64,000 nucleotides of DNA from Marinobacter sp. SS5-14b (GTDB lineage Bacteria; Pseudomonadota; Gammaproteobacteria; Pseudomonadales; Oleiphilaceae). Positions within the stretch are counted from its first letter, which is position 1, and the number at the start of each line of letters is the position of its first letter. The DNA lies in assembly GCF_030541005.1 (NCBI RefSeq), contig NZ_JASSVM010000003.1, forward strand, positions 434,001-498,000, in the 5' to 3' direction. A model generated the notes under the pieces. The model did not search any database, was not told the DNA's origin, and was given only the letters and a program-made list of their open reading frames with translations. The position numbers and the translations under genes were made by a program. Positions 9,788 to 19,300 of this stretch are shown piece after piece.

Positions 9788-11290
9788 ATGGACACAGTAA
9801 TGATGAACCGACGACTCGTTTTTATTCTTCTGCTTTTCCCCCTGTTTGTTCAGGCCGGTCAGCGCATCTGGCTGCTGGAAGACGGGCGCTACTTCGATGC
9901 AGCAGACCCGGACCACCGCAGGGCAAAGTATCTCGAAGTGCCGTTTGTCCAAGAGGGAGAAAGGTACCGGATTGTGCTGCGTTATCCGGACGGTCAGCTG
10001 GCACTGGAAGGCCAGTCCCTCACCCCTGAATTCAATCGCTACGCACTGCTTGGTGACGTGCGGGAATACTATCCCGACGGGCAACTGGCGCGGCAAACCC
10101 ACTACGTCACGCGCGATGAGGTGTGCAATTGCGGGCGGTCTACACCGGTTGAGCATGGTGAGTCTGAGGAGTATTTCCCGAACGGTCAGCTAAAGCGAAA
10201 AGTGACCTACTATGGCGGTGGGTTGATCGATGGCGACTATCAGGAATTTGACGCCGAGGGCCGGGTTACCCGCGCCTATACGGTGAAAAACTACCGAAAG
10301 GACGGGGCATACACCGAGTACCTGAGCGGCCAGCTGGTGCTGGAAGAGCAATATACGAATGGTCGGCGCCAGGGTATTCAGAAGAGCTACTACCCGAGTG
10401 GTGCCTTGAAGCGGATCTATTTTGTCGGCCAGCATCATGAACCGGAAGGTGAAGATCGGACCTATCGCGAGTTTGGGCCACTAAAGCGCAATGTGGTTCG
10501 CGTTCTGGATGATGGCGGCAACGAAGTTGAGCGGCGGGAAGAGGACTACGGTGAGGCAGAGCAGTTGCTGAAGCTGTATCACAAAAAGCCCGACTGGGAA
10601 CTCGAGGAAGAGTATGACGAAGATGGCAATATCGTTGCTCGCAAGGAGGAAGGGCCGAAGGGTTACCAGGGGCTGTTCATCCAAAGGGACTGGCGAAGCG
10701 TCATAACCGCGCACTATGTGGATGGTGTGTTGAACGGGCGTTATTTCGAGGAGTCCTCCGGGGAACGGGTTGAAGGTGATTACGAGAACGGTAAAAAAAC
10801 CGGCTTGTGGCAGAGCGTGGCGCGGGATGGCAGCCGGGAAGAAACCCGTTACGAAAACGGCAAGCGGCATGGCCTGATGGAGGTCATTGATGCCGATGGT
10901 AATCGCAGGGCATTTATCACCTACCAGCATGGGGAAATGCATGGCCCGGCGGACCATGTGACAGAGTCCGGTACCCGGATCGTCACCTCTTTCTATGAAG
11001 GCGAGCCAGATGGGGATTACCTGGAATACACCCGGCGTGGCCGGCTGATCGAGAAAGGTCACTATCGCCGGGGTGCCCTCCACGGTGCCCAGTACAGCTT
11101 TGATCGCTCGGGCCGGATGACGGACAAACGAAGCTACCGTGATGACGTTCCCCACGGCGAGTTTCTGGAAACCGGAGATGTCGGTCAGCACCTGTTCAGC
11201 ATTGAATATGACAACGGTGTGCAGGTCGGTGAAGGCTCCTTCTACATGGATGTACCCTCAGATTCAGCATTACGGATGATCACCCGATGA
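9788..11290 (+). CDS. B2: second secreted YwqK/MORN_2-type repeat protein
   Basis: 500 residues if the ATG at 9788 is used; ATGs at 9800 and 9803 are alternatives and no strong ribosome binding site separates them. The signal peptide ends FVQAG before QRIW, as in B1 (ATQRIW). The repeat pattern (YxNGxxxG, DGxL) runs the whole length, with the conserved CNC motif at Cys113 and Cys115. The protein is shorter than B1 in the middle and has a different C-terminal tail. Its stop codon overlaps the C2 start (ATGA at 11287-11290), so B2 and C2 are translationally coupled, unlike B1 and C1, which are 58 bases apart. Confidence 0.85.
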   Translation: MDTVMMNRRLVFILLLFPLFVQAGQRIWLLEDGRYFDAADPDHRRAKYLEVPFVQEGERYRIVLRYPDGQLALEGQSLTPEFNRYALLGDVREYYPDGQLARQTHYVTRDEVCNCGRSTPVEHGESEEYFPNGQLKRKVTYYGGGLIDGDYQEFDAEGRVTRAYTVKNYRKDGAYTEYLSGQLVLEEQYTNGRRQGIQKSYYPSGALKRIYFVGQHHEPEGEDRTYREFGPLKRNVVRVLDDGGNEVERREEDYGEAEQLLKLYHKKPDWELEEEYDEDGNIVARKEEGPKGYQGLFIQRDWRSVITAHYVDGVLNGRYFEESSGERVEGDYENGKKTGLWQSVARDGSREETRYENGKRHGLMEVIDADGNRRAFITYQHGEMHGPADHVTESGTRIVTSFYEGEPDGDYLEYTRRGRLIEKGHYRRGALHGAQYSFDRSGRMTDKRSYRDDVPHGEFLETGDVGQHLFSIEYDNGVQVGEGSFYMDVPSDSALRMITR

Positions 11291-13320
11291 AGAAAAGTCT
11301 GATTTTACTGCTGCTCGCCATTCCTCTCGCTGTTGTTGGGTATCAGGCCTCTGGCCTTGCGGATGCCGAGCAGACAGGGCCATCTCAACGGGTGTTTATG
11401 GGGCTGGCACACAGCGGTGAAAGCATTTTTGCGGTGGGTGAAGAGGGTGTTATCCGGTTTTCTGATGACAATGCAGCGAACTGGCATTCGGTCAGTTCCG
11501 GCGTTGAGCATACGTTGACAGCGATTGAGTTTGCATCGGAAAAGCGGGGCTGGGCTGTAGGGCACAACGGTGTCGTTCTGCAAACCGCCAACGGGGGTAG
11601 GAACTGGCAACCGGTCCATGTTGCCACTGAAGAGCACCAGGGCCCAGCGTTGATGGACGTTGCGTTTGGCAAAGACCAGATGGGGCTGATTGTGGGCGAT
11701 GACAACCTGATATTTGCCACCAGGGACGGCGGAGAGAGCTGGTATCGCGAAGTTTATGAAGCCGGGCGATACCCTTCTGCCCACAATGCCGCGCTGTTGC
11801 TCGACAGTGGTCACGCCCTGATTGCGACGGGTGCCGGCGAGATACTTGTGCGGGCGCCGGGAGAAAATCAGTGGAGCCGGAAGTATGGGCCTGACCGCAA
11901 AGCGCTTCTCGGCATGGTCGATTTGGGGAGTGACAGAGTTCTGGCATTTGGTGCCCATGGGCAGGTTTTGGAAACAATGGACGCCGGCGCCACCTGGACT
12001 GAAGTTGAAGCCACCAGTTCCGCCAATTACCTGGCCGGTGCACGACTTGGTGACGGCAGCGTGGTACTTGTGGGTAGCGAAGGAATGGTCGCTCGTCGCA
12101 AGGTCGGAGAGGCGATGTTTCTGCAGGAGGAGCAGCTGCCTCCGGGGGCATTGACCGGAGTGGTCGAAGGGCAGAATGGGCGACTGTTGGTGACTGGTGC
12201 TCAAGGGGTGGGCTTTCTCGTTGACGAAGACTACCACTTTGACGGCATGGATGAAGCGAATCCGTACACCGGGTATCTGCTGACGAAAGCGCTGTTGCAT
12301 CGACCGGAAATGATCCAGTTTCTGGGCCTGACCACCAGCAGCTTTCGTCGTTCGTTTGGCGAGGTGCCGGAGGACAGGGCGGCCTGGGTTTCCGTGAGCG
12401 TCTCTGCGACATCGGAAACTGAAGATGTACTGACCCCCGCCGTGTTTCACGACATTCACCAACTGCACCGGGACTTGTCGGAGCAGAGAGAACTCGGATT
12501 GTTTCGTGTAAAATCCCTCTGGAGCGAAGATCACACTCACATCGTTATCGACCGGAGCACCGGCACCCATCATCGAGTAGTCTCCCAGCGCAACGATTAC
12601 AACGAAGACGAACGCCCCTATCTTGAGCGGCGCATGCTTCAGGCTGGAATGGTCGGGAATTTTATCTCTGAAGATTCCAGGACCATGATCCTGCAGGCTG
12701 AGGTTGACCTGTCGAAAGAGCAGAATGGTGACCTACCGGCAGCGTTGGCTTCATTTTTCAAAGATTATCAGGCCGGCTTCGACGAGCATTCGCCAGGCTA
12801 TACGATGGATCAGCTTGAGTATGTGACCATAGAGAAGCTCTACGATCAGGTTCCCGGCACCGCTCCGGATACAACGAACGACAAGAAAGCTGTGGGCGCG
12901 CCACCGCAGTATATTTATGAGATCGGCCTGAAAGCCGGTGAGCCAGGTAACTGCAGCCAGGCAGAGGCGGTAAGACTGTCCAGTTACCTGGAAGATCACC
13001 TCACGGACGCCCGCCTGGATGCGGACGTTTTCTCCGTGGCCAAGTTGGCAAAATACAATAAGGTGGCCTGGCGTGAAGGTAACTGGAAAGGGTTTTCGGC
13101 GGACGGTTATGAGGAACGGTACCGAGGCGGGGTTCATTTGCTTTGGGAGCGTTCCAGCTGCGTGAATCCGTTAGCCGTCGTTATCGGTCGGTCCGGAGCG
13201 CAGAATGTGGCAGAACGGATTAACTCGGTGCTGGCTCAATTCGAGCAAGCAAGGGGACTGGCCGACACGGATTCGAGCCTGAACCTCAACACCTACCGGA
13301 TTACACGGTCTGCACTGTGA
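11287..13320 (+). CDS. C2: second Ycf48/BNR propeller with RND-porter-like domain
   Basis: 677 residues. The N-terminus MKKSLILLLLAIPL...GYQASGL is notable because GYQASGL followed by a periplasmic domain is how I remember several MMPL/RND exporters beginning. The propeller follows (AVGEEGVIRFSDDNAANW, AVGHNGVVLQTANGGRNW). The porter-like part comes next (DVLTPAVFHDI, VKSLWSEDHTH, GMVGNFISEDSR), and then the C-terminal domain with Cys556 and Cys625 at the same places as in C1. There are no later transmembrane helices, so the protein should sit in the periplasm, free or anchored by its N-terminus. It ends four bases before the right-hand GGGGTC repeat. Confidence 0.75.
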   Translation: MKKSLILLLLAIPLAVVGYQASGLADAEQTGPSQRVFMGLAHSGESIFAVGEEGVIRFSDDNAANWHSVSSGVEHTLTAIEFASEKRGWAVGHNGVVLQTANGGRNWQPVHVATEEHQGPALMDVAFGKDQMGLIVGDDNLIFATRDGGESWYREVYEAGRYPSAHNAALLLDSGHALIATGAGEILVRAPGENQWSRKYGPDRKALLGMVDLGSDRVLAFGAHGQVLETMDAGATWTEVEATSSANYLAGARLGDGSVVLVGSEGMVARRKVGEAMFLQEEQLPPGALTGVVEGQNGRLLVTGAQGVGFLVDEDYHFDGMDEANPYTGYLLTKALLHRPEMIQFLGLTTSSFRRSFGEVPEDRAAWVSVSVSATSETEDVLTPAVFHDIHQLHRDLSEQRELGLFRVKSLWSEDHTHIVIDRSTGTHHRVVSQRNDYNEDERPYLERRMLQAGMVGNFISEDSRTMILQAEVDLSKEQNGDLPAALASFFKDYQAGFDEHSPGYTMDQLEYVTIEKLYDQVPGTAPDTTNDKKAVGAPPQYIYEIGLKAGEPGNCSQAEAVRLSSYLEDHLTDARLDADVFSVAKLAKYNKVAWREGNWKGFSADGYEERYRGGVHLLWERSSCVNPLAVVIGRSGAQNVAERINSVLAQFEQARGLADTDSSLNLNTYRITRSAL

Positions 13321-13324
13321 AGAC

Positions 13325-13377
13325 GGGGTCAGACCCCAAGACATTTGATGAGGCTAAATGTATCGGGGTCTGACCCC
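13325..13377. repeat. REP-like GGGGTC palindromic hairpin, right copy
   Basis: GGGGTCAGACCCC at 13325-13337 and its exact reverse complement GGGGTCTGACCCC at 13365-13377 flank an inner inverted repeat ACATTT...AAATGT. The unit therefore folds as one long stem with a short loop. It begins four bases after the C2 stop and probably ends the A-B-C transcript. It is the single-box version of the element at 1021-1097, and the two copies bracket the 12.2-kb block. Confidence 0.92.
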
Positions 13378-13420
13378 AGAGTTATGGTTTTGTTTGAGGA
13401 GTAGCGCAAAGAAGGGTGGT

Positions 13421-13448
13421 TTGTAATCCGGGGTTGTGAGGTTATAAT
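13421..13448 (+). promoter_or_regulatory. promoter for the VgrG cassette
   Basis: TTGTAA at 13421-13426 and TATAAT at 13443-13448 are 16 bases apart. The ribosome binding site AGGGA at 13491-13495 is 8 bases before the vgrG start. The site lies just after the right GGGGTC repeat, so the type VI cassette appears to have its own promoter. Confidence 0.6.
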
Positions 13449-13503
13449 CGGCCTCGCTCAGGATGAGTCAGATACAAATCACCAATCTTCAGGGATCGAA
13501 GTC

Positions 13504-15576
13504 ATGCCCCAGGCAAGCGGATTGCAGTTCACCGCCCGTGTAGGCGAATTCCCCACCGATCACTTTGTTGTTGTCAGTTTCGTGCTCACCGAAGGCCTGT
13601 CTTCGCTGTCTCACGGCCGCCTGAAACTGGCCAGCACCGATCCAGACGTTCAGCCAGCCGACATTCTGGAGCAACCGGTGGACCTGGTGGTGTGGCAGGA
13701 TGGCCAGCCCCAACGCCGTTTTACCGGTGTCGTGAACGAGTTTGCCCGAGGCAACACCGGCCACCGCCGCACCCATTATGAACTGGTGATCCAGCCTCCC
13801 GTGTGGCGCCTGGCCCTGATGCACAACAGCCGCATCTTCCAGACCCAAAGCACCGACGCCATCGTACGCACCCTGCTGGAAGAGCGGGGCATCATCGACA
13901 CCGTGTTTGACCTCAAACGCACCCCGGAAGAACGGGAATACTGCGTCCAGCACCGGGAAACCGACCTCAACTTCGTTGAACGCCTGGCCGCCGAAGAAGG
14001 CTGGCACTACCGCTACCAGCACGGCAGTGTGGACGGCGAAGAACAACCGGCCCTGATTATCGCTGACCACCACGGCGATGCCCCCAAACTGGACCCGGTC
14101 GCCTGCAACACCCAGGCCGGCGGCAGCACCCGACAGGCCTGCGTGTTCAGCTTCGCCTACGAAGAGCGAGTCAAAGCCGCCTCTGTGGCGATGAAAGACT
14201 ACACCTTCAAAAACCCCGCCTACGCCCTGATGCACGAAACCAGCGCCGGCAGCGTCAACCACCGCGAAGACTACCAGCACTACGACTACCCCGGCCGCTA
14301 CAAAGCCGATGCCAGTGGCCAGCCCTTCACCCAGTCGAAGCTGGACGCCCTGAGAAACGACGCCGCCCTCGGCAAAGGCAAAAGCAACCGTGCCGACTTC
14401 ACCGCCGGCGCCAAAGTGACCCTGCAGGACCACGACAGCCAGGCCCTGAACCGGGAATGGCTGCTCACCGCCATCACCCACACCGGCAAACAGCCCACGG
14501 CCTTGCAGGAAGAGGGTGGCAGTGAACCCACCAGCTACCACAACGAATTCACCGCCATCCCGGCCGACAAAACCTGGCGCCCGATGTGTGACCACAAGCC
14601 GACCATGGACGGCCCGCAAATGGCCATCGTCACCGGCCCGGATGGCGAAGAAATCCACTGCGACCAATACGGCCGCGTGAAAGTCCGGTTCCCCTGGGAC
14701 CGCTATTCGAAAAACGACGAACACAGCAGCGCCTGGCTCCGAGTCAGCCAGGGCTGGGCTGGCGGCCAATACGGCTTCATGGCCCTGCCGAGAATCGGCA
14801 ACGAAGTCATCGTATCCTTCCTGGACGGCGACCCGGACCAGCCCATCATCACCGGCCGCACCTACCACGCGACCAACACACCGCCCTATGCGCTGCCGGA
14901 GCACAAAACAAGAACCACCCTGAAAACCAAAACCCACAAGGGTGAAGGCAGCAACGAACTGCGGTTTGAAGACGAAGCCGGTGAAGAGCAGATCTACATC
15001 CACGCCCAGAAAGACCTGGACCTGCTCACCGAACACAACCGCACCGAAGTCATCAGGAACGACAGCCACCACACTGTCGAAAACCACCAATACAGCCACA
15101 TAAAATCGGCCGACCACTGCACCACCGATGGCGAAAACCGAATATCCATCGGTGCCGACTGCAGCCAGAACATCGGAGGCAGCTTCCATCAGAAAACCGC
15201 CCAAACGATGGCCTCTGAAGCAGGTACCGAGGTGCATCATAAAGCCGGTGCGAAAGTGGTGTTGGATGCGGGGGTGGAACTGACTATCTCGGGTGGGGGG
15301 AGCTTTATCAAGCTGGATCCGAGTGGGGTGACGTTGAGTGGGCCGGGGATCAAGATTAATTCTGGTGGGGCGCCGGGGAGTGGGAGTGGAGCTAAAGCTC
15401 AGGCGCCACTTGTACCTCACGCTTTGGATCGTGAGCAGCCCGAAGATCCAGACCCCGTGGTGTTGCCGGATGTTGCGCAGCGATTGGATCGCAGGCCAAT
15501 CAATGTTGAGTCACAGAAAGCGGCATTGATGAAAGGGAACGCCACATGTGCGGTCTGCGAGATGGGGCCAGCCTGA
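13504..15576 (+). CDS. vgrG: Type VI secretion spike protein VgrG
   Basis: 690 residues. The N-terminal gp27-like half is clear (RETDLNFVERLAAEEGWHYRY). It is followed by the gp5 OB-fold segment (CDQYGRVKVRFPWDRY, SAWLRVSQGWAG, GNEVIVSFLDGDPDQPIITG) and a DUF2345-like beta-helix tail (AGAKVVLDAGVELTISGGG, KLDPSGVTLSGPGIKI). The last 60 residues are a Pro/Asp-rich extension ending CAVCEMGPA, probably the cargo adaptor docking site. VgrG tips the Hcp tube and carries the downstream effector. No hcp or sheath genes are in the window, so this is an orphan VgrG cassette. Codons are strongly C-ending up to about 15230 and then switch to G/T-rich, suggesting recombination of the tail. The stop overlaps the next start (TGATG). 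Confidence 0.96.
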   Translation: MPQASGLQFTARVGEFPTDHFVVVSFVLTEGLSSLSHGRLKLASTDPDVQPADILEQPVDLVVWQDGQPQRRFTGVVNEFARGNTGHRRTHYELVIQPPVWRLALMHNSRIFQTQSTDAIVRTLLEERGIIDTVFDLKRTPEEREYCVQHRETDLNFVERLAAEEGWHYRYQHGSVDGEEQPALIIADHHGDAPKLDPVACNTQAGGSTRQACVFSFAYEERVKAASVAMKDYTFKNPAYALMHETSAGSVNHREDYQHYDYPGRYKADASGQPFTQSKLDALRNDAALGKGKSNRADFTAGAKVTLQDHDSQALNREWLLTAITHTGKQPTALQEEGGSEPTSYHNEFTAIPADKTWRPMCDHKPTMDGPQMAIVTGPDGEEIHCDQYGRVKVRFPWDRYSKNDEHSSAWLRVSQGWAGGQYGFMALPRIGNEVIVSFLDGDPDQPIITGRTYHATNTPPYALPEHKTRTTLKTKTHKGEGSNELRFEDEAGEEQIYIHAQKDLDLLTEHNRTEVIRNDSHHTVENHQYSHIKSADHCTTDGENRISIGADCSQNIGGSFHQKTAQTMASEAGTEVHHKAGAKVVLDAGVELTISGGGSFIKLDPSGVTLSGPGIKINSGGAPGSGSGAKAQAPLVPHALDREQPEDPDPVVLPDVAQRLDRRPINVESQKAALMKGNATCAVCEMGPA

Positions 15577-16373
15577 TGGTAGATGTCTGTTTATTGTCTG
15601 AGCCTCCCTGCGCTCACATCAAGTGGCCATCCAATGGCACTGTTGCATTGATTCTGGATGGGGTGGCGGTATCGAATGTTGCACGCTCTATCTATGAGTG
15701 GTCCGGCGGTGCTGCAAAAACTGAGTGTTTGTATGCTGGCACCCGCTGGGAACCGGTGAGTGATTTTGCCCCATGGATTGTTTGGTTGGAGGATGAGAGC
15801 GATCCAGTGCTGGCCGCATTTGTGGAAAGAGGCGCAGCCCAGGAGTGGGGGTATATTTTGGTGACGAATTATAGCCCTGATGCTCTGCGCGGCTATCTTC
15901 GCCAACTTATCGTAATTGAGCGTGTACCCGGGTGTGAAGAGTTAATCCGGATTGCTCATCCTGAAATGGCCCGCAGAGTGATTGGTGAAGGGTTGATCAC
16001 TCCTGGCAGGGATTTGCCGCAGGAGTTGTTATCCCAAGTTGTCAGCCCGAACCTGGTCGAAGGTACTTGGCATATTCAAGAGCCGCATAGAACTGTAGAC
16101 GATCTAGACAGAGAAAGTGCTCAAACAAATATCGAAGCGTTAGAGGCTGCGTTCTGTGCTTTTAATCGCCGGCGTGACAACTTGGCGCTTTGGGAGATGC
16201 TGGATAGCTCTGTGAGGGAGTGGCTTGGTGGGCCGGCGATAATAGAAGATGCGTTCAGGAAACTGGATCAGATCATTGAAGAGGCCGGCTCACTTGGACA
16301 TGTTGGGCCTCGTCATAAGTTTCTGTATTTATTGGATCGTTACCGTAACGACCGACTTCTTCCGCATACATAA
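15576..16373 (+). CDS. DUF4123 type VI effector adaptor (Tap/TEC type)
   Basis: The ATG at 15576 shares a base with the vgrG stop (TGATG), so translation is coupled. The product is 265 residues. The first half matches the DUF4123 layout: PWIVWLEDESDPVLAAFVERGAAQEWGYILVTNYSPDAL, then YLRQLIVIERVPG and RIAHPEMARRVI. DUF4123 proteins are chaperones that load a specific effector onto the matching VgrG tip and are not themselves secreted. Its place between vgrG and a large VasX-like gene fits that role exactly. The C-terminal half is helical and charged and probably contacts the effector. The codon use is less C-rich than that of the VgrG core. Confidence 0.85.
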   Translation: MVDVCLLSEPPCAHIKWPSNGTVALILDGVAVSNVARSIYEWSGGAAKTECLYAGTRWEPVSDFAPWIVWLEDESDPVLAAFVERGAAQEWGYILVTNYSPDALRGYLRQLIVIERVPGCEELIRIAHPEMARRVIGEGLITPGRDLPQELLSQVVSPNLVEGTWHIQEPHRTVDDLDRESAQTNIEALEAAFCAFNRRRDNLALWEMLDSSVREWLGGPAIIEDAFRKLDQIIEEAGSLGHVGPRHKFLYLLDRYRNDRLLPHT

Positions 16374-16389
16374 TCATGGATGAATAACG

Positions 16390-19300
16390 ATGCGCAAACA
16401 ACGTCCAGCTAACGATCGTAATAGTGATGAACTCAAGTCTTGGGAATTATCTGGGGCTGAAAGCAATCAACCCGCAAGCTGTCCTTTGCTCACAACCGTT
16501 AAGTTACTTCCCATTCGTTATGGCAGGGTAGAAGTTCCGCCTGAAGGGAAGACTGCAGGAATGCCCTATGAGCTGAAATCCCGTGCTCTTGGGTATCGGC
16601 TTATCAGGGACGGCTACATTTACATCCTTGATGAGGGGGCAGAAAGTCTTCATGAGTATGTCTACGAGGACGGGGCACTATCCGGACATAATGAAGGTAA
16701 ACTCGAGTACCCGCTCAACCATATTTTGTATGTGTGCTTTTCTGAGGTACGCCTGACAGACAAGAAAAAGGCGCAGGTGCTGGGAAGCCCGAGTGAACGG
16801 CCGGAATTCATGCAAAAGATTGACTTGCGGAATGCTTCTCCAGTTTCCGGGGGGGAGCATCTGCTGACTTTGGATCAGGCCAACCAGTGGGTTGCGGAGT
16901 TTGCTGAGGATTTTGAGCCGGAAATGACAGATGGTGGAAACCCTCAGGAATACGAGGCTTATTTCTGGGAAAATCAGCCCTATTACCATAAGACTCGGCT
17001 CGGTAAGCTGCTTAGTCAGCAGGAGATCGAAGACCCGAGTGATTGCCTTTGCATCGTGCTCCGTGATGACGTCGGGGTTATGCTCGACCTCGCTCAACAT
17101 CAGAATGATGTTGTTGGTTGGCTTGAAGCATGGACTTTAGGCCCAGACGGAACGAGAAGCGTTGAACGAGATTACATGCTCGGCACAATCATTGAGTCCA
17201 TTACCGTTATGGACGACGCAGCTGTTGTAGGTTTGATGAGAAGTCATTCCGACAGTGATGTTCAAGCCATGGTTTCAAGCCTGGATGAACTGCCGCAAGA
17301 CGAGCAAGAGAAAGCGATCGCCGCGTTAACCGACTGGTTAAATACCGACAGTGACGATGGCCATGGTATCGGTGTGACGACGCAACCCCATCCGCCAGAA
17401 CTTCAGGCACAGCTTGATGAAATTCGTAAAGGTGCAAACCGTTCAAATTATCTGGAAATAGCTGACCGGTTGAATGGAGAGACGGAAGACTACTACACAC
17501 GCCAGGCGTTGGCGGGTGCGCAGCAAAGCTTTGTAGATGCACATCTTGAAGCGATCAAGCGCCTTAAGAAGCAACACAATACCAATCTCAAGAATACCTT
17601 GAACGGCGTCGGATTTGGTAAGCAGGGAATTAACGACCTGATCGACCGTCCGCGCATGAATGAATTTATGCAAACGCAACGCGAGAAGCTGGCGCGCTGG
17701 CAGTCCGAATTGGCATTAATTACCGAAGACAGAACAAACTTGGTTACTGAGAGTCGTTTTCAGAAGGCGGCCTGGTATTTTGATCCGGAGAATGAGGGCC
17801 AGGTCAATACGTCACTCATGCTCGAATATCAATGTTTGAAAGATCTCTGCCGCACGGATGAGACAGCGGAAAAGATAGCTGAGTGGATGGAACAGAACCC
17901 ACAGTATAGCCGGCCGATGTTCTATACGCTGTCGCTGGCCGACCAGGCATCGAGTGCAGAACTGATTACTACCTATGCCAGCATCATGGCGGCCGGATAT
18001 AGCATTGTAACCAAGGCAAAGGAGTACGGTGAGTCTCTATCTACGGCGGAAGCAGGCCGTTTACCCGCGCTGGAAGCTATGTCAGAAGAGATAAGGCTCA
18101 GCGCGGCAGCAATCGGTGATGCCTTATCGCCGGCGATCTCGCTCAGCATTGCGAATACTATGGAGGAACTCTATCGCGGATTGGATGCTGATCGAATGCC
18201 ATCCCTTGATGAGATTTTTCGAAACTTGCCTTTCTTCCTTAAGGGAAAGTTGTTAGATGCTGCAAGGAGCGGGCAAGTTGAGTTCCGGTTGGCGTCTGCT
18301 GACGAGTTGGAAGAGTTCAAGGTGAACCTCCACAAGATAATGCAGTTGAACGAGAAAATATCAGATGTAAATTCCGAGCATGATAAGGTGAAGTCGACAC
18401 ATGGTCATCGTTCCGAGACTGCGAAGCAGTTGGTCGACCAGTTCCATTCGCTAAGGGATGAGCAGCGCTTGTTGGGTGAGCGCCTTGCTGCAGCATTGAG
18501 CCCTATCGATGAATCAGATCCAAGAATCTCCCTTGCTCCGCCGGATGCCGCAAACGGTAAGGCTGCGGTTTCGATAATCTTATCTGCCGCCGCTGATCAG
18601 CGGGAAGTTGGAAGGATGTTGCAGTCGGTACGCAGAGGTTCGCCAGCGGTCCCGGCAGCGAACGCGCTTGGGGATGCGATAGGTGTTGCGATCTTTTTTG
18701 TGCAGTTAGCGAATTTTTGGAGTGCTTTTGACGAATTCTTGAAAAGCGAGAATGCTTTTGGTAGTGGCCGACGCTCTGCTTTGCCACTCGTTGAAGCGTT
18801 CTGGGGTAGCTCTGCTGCAGGGCTTGCGTGTGCGCAAGGATTTGTTGATTCAGCACTCAATGCACGGGCTCAGCAATTGGCAAATGCCTGGAAGGGCGCA
18901 GAGCTAAAAGGTGTTCACGCCCAGATGGGAAGAATGCATGCTTTTCTGGGCGGATTTGCATATGTGGCGGGCTTTATAGCCTCAGGGTTCAGCATCAATA
19001 AACATCGCAGTAATTGGCTGGATGCGGTGAAAGCCGGTAATCAGCAGGCCGAGTATGCTGCGATTACTGCAATGATCGGAAGTGGTGGTTTAGCTGCTAC
19101 TAATATGGTAGGAGCGTTTTCCTCTGTGCGTGCTTGGGCGCAAGTAGCTTCTGCCGGCAGGGAAGCTGCACAAACGCTTGGTGGTGATGTTGCCAAGGCT
19201 CGCGCGACAGCTTGGGCCGCTACTGGCCCCCGGCTGGCTTCGTTGTTTGCCAGACTTAATTTGTTTGGGTTGGCATTTACAGTAATCGAGCTCGGTTCTA

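Noticed and set aside
11305..12573. Minus-strand open frame of 422 codons opposite C2
   Set aside because: No ribosome binding site or recognisable domain; C2 has a clear paralogue in C1.
13489..15420. Minus-strand open frame of 643 codons opposite vgrG
   Set aside because: It is the mirror of the strongly C-ending codons of vgrG; its product is Val/Gly/Phe-rich without any domain, and the plus-strand VgrG is certain.
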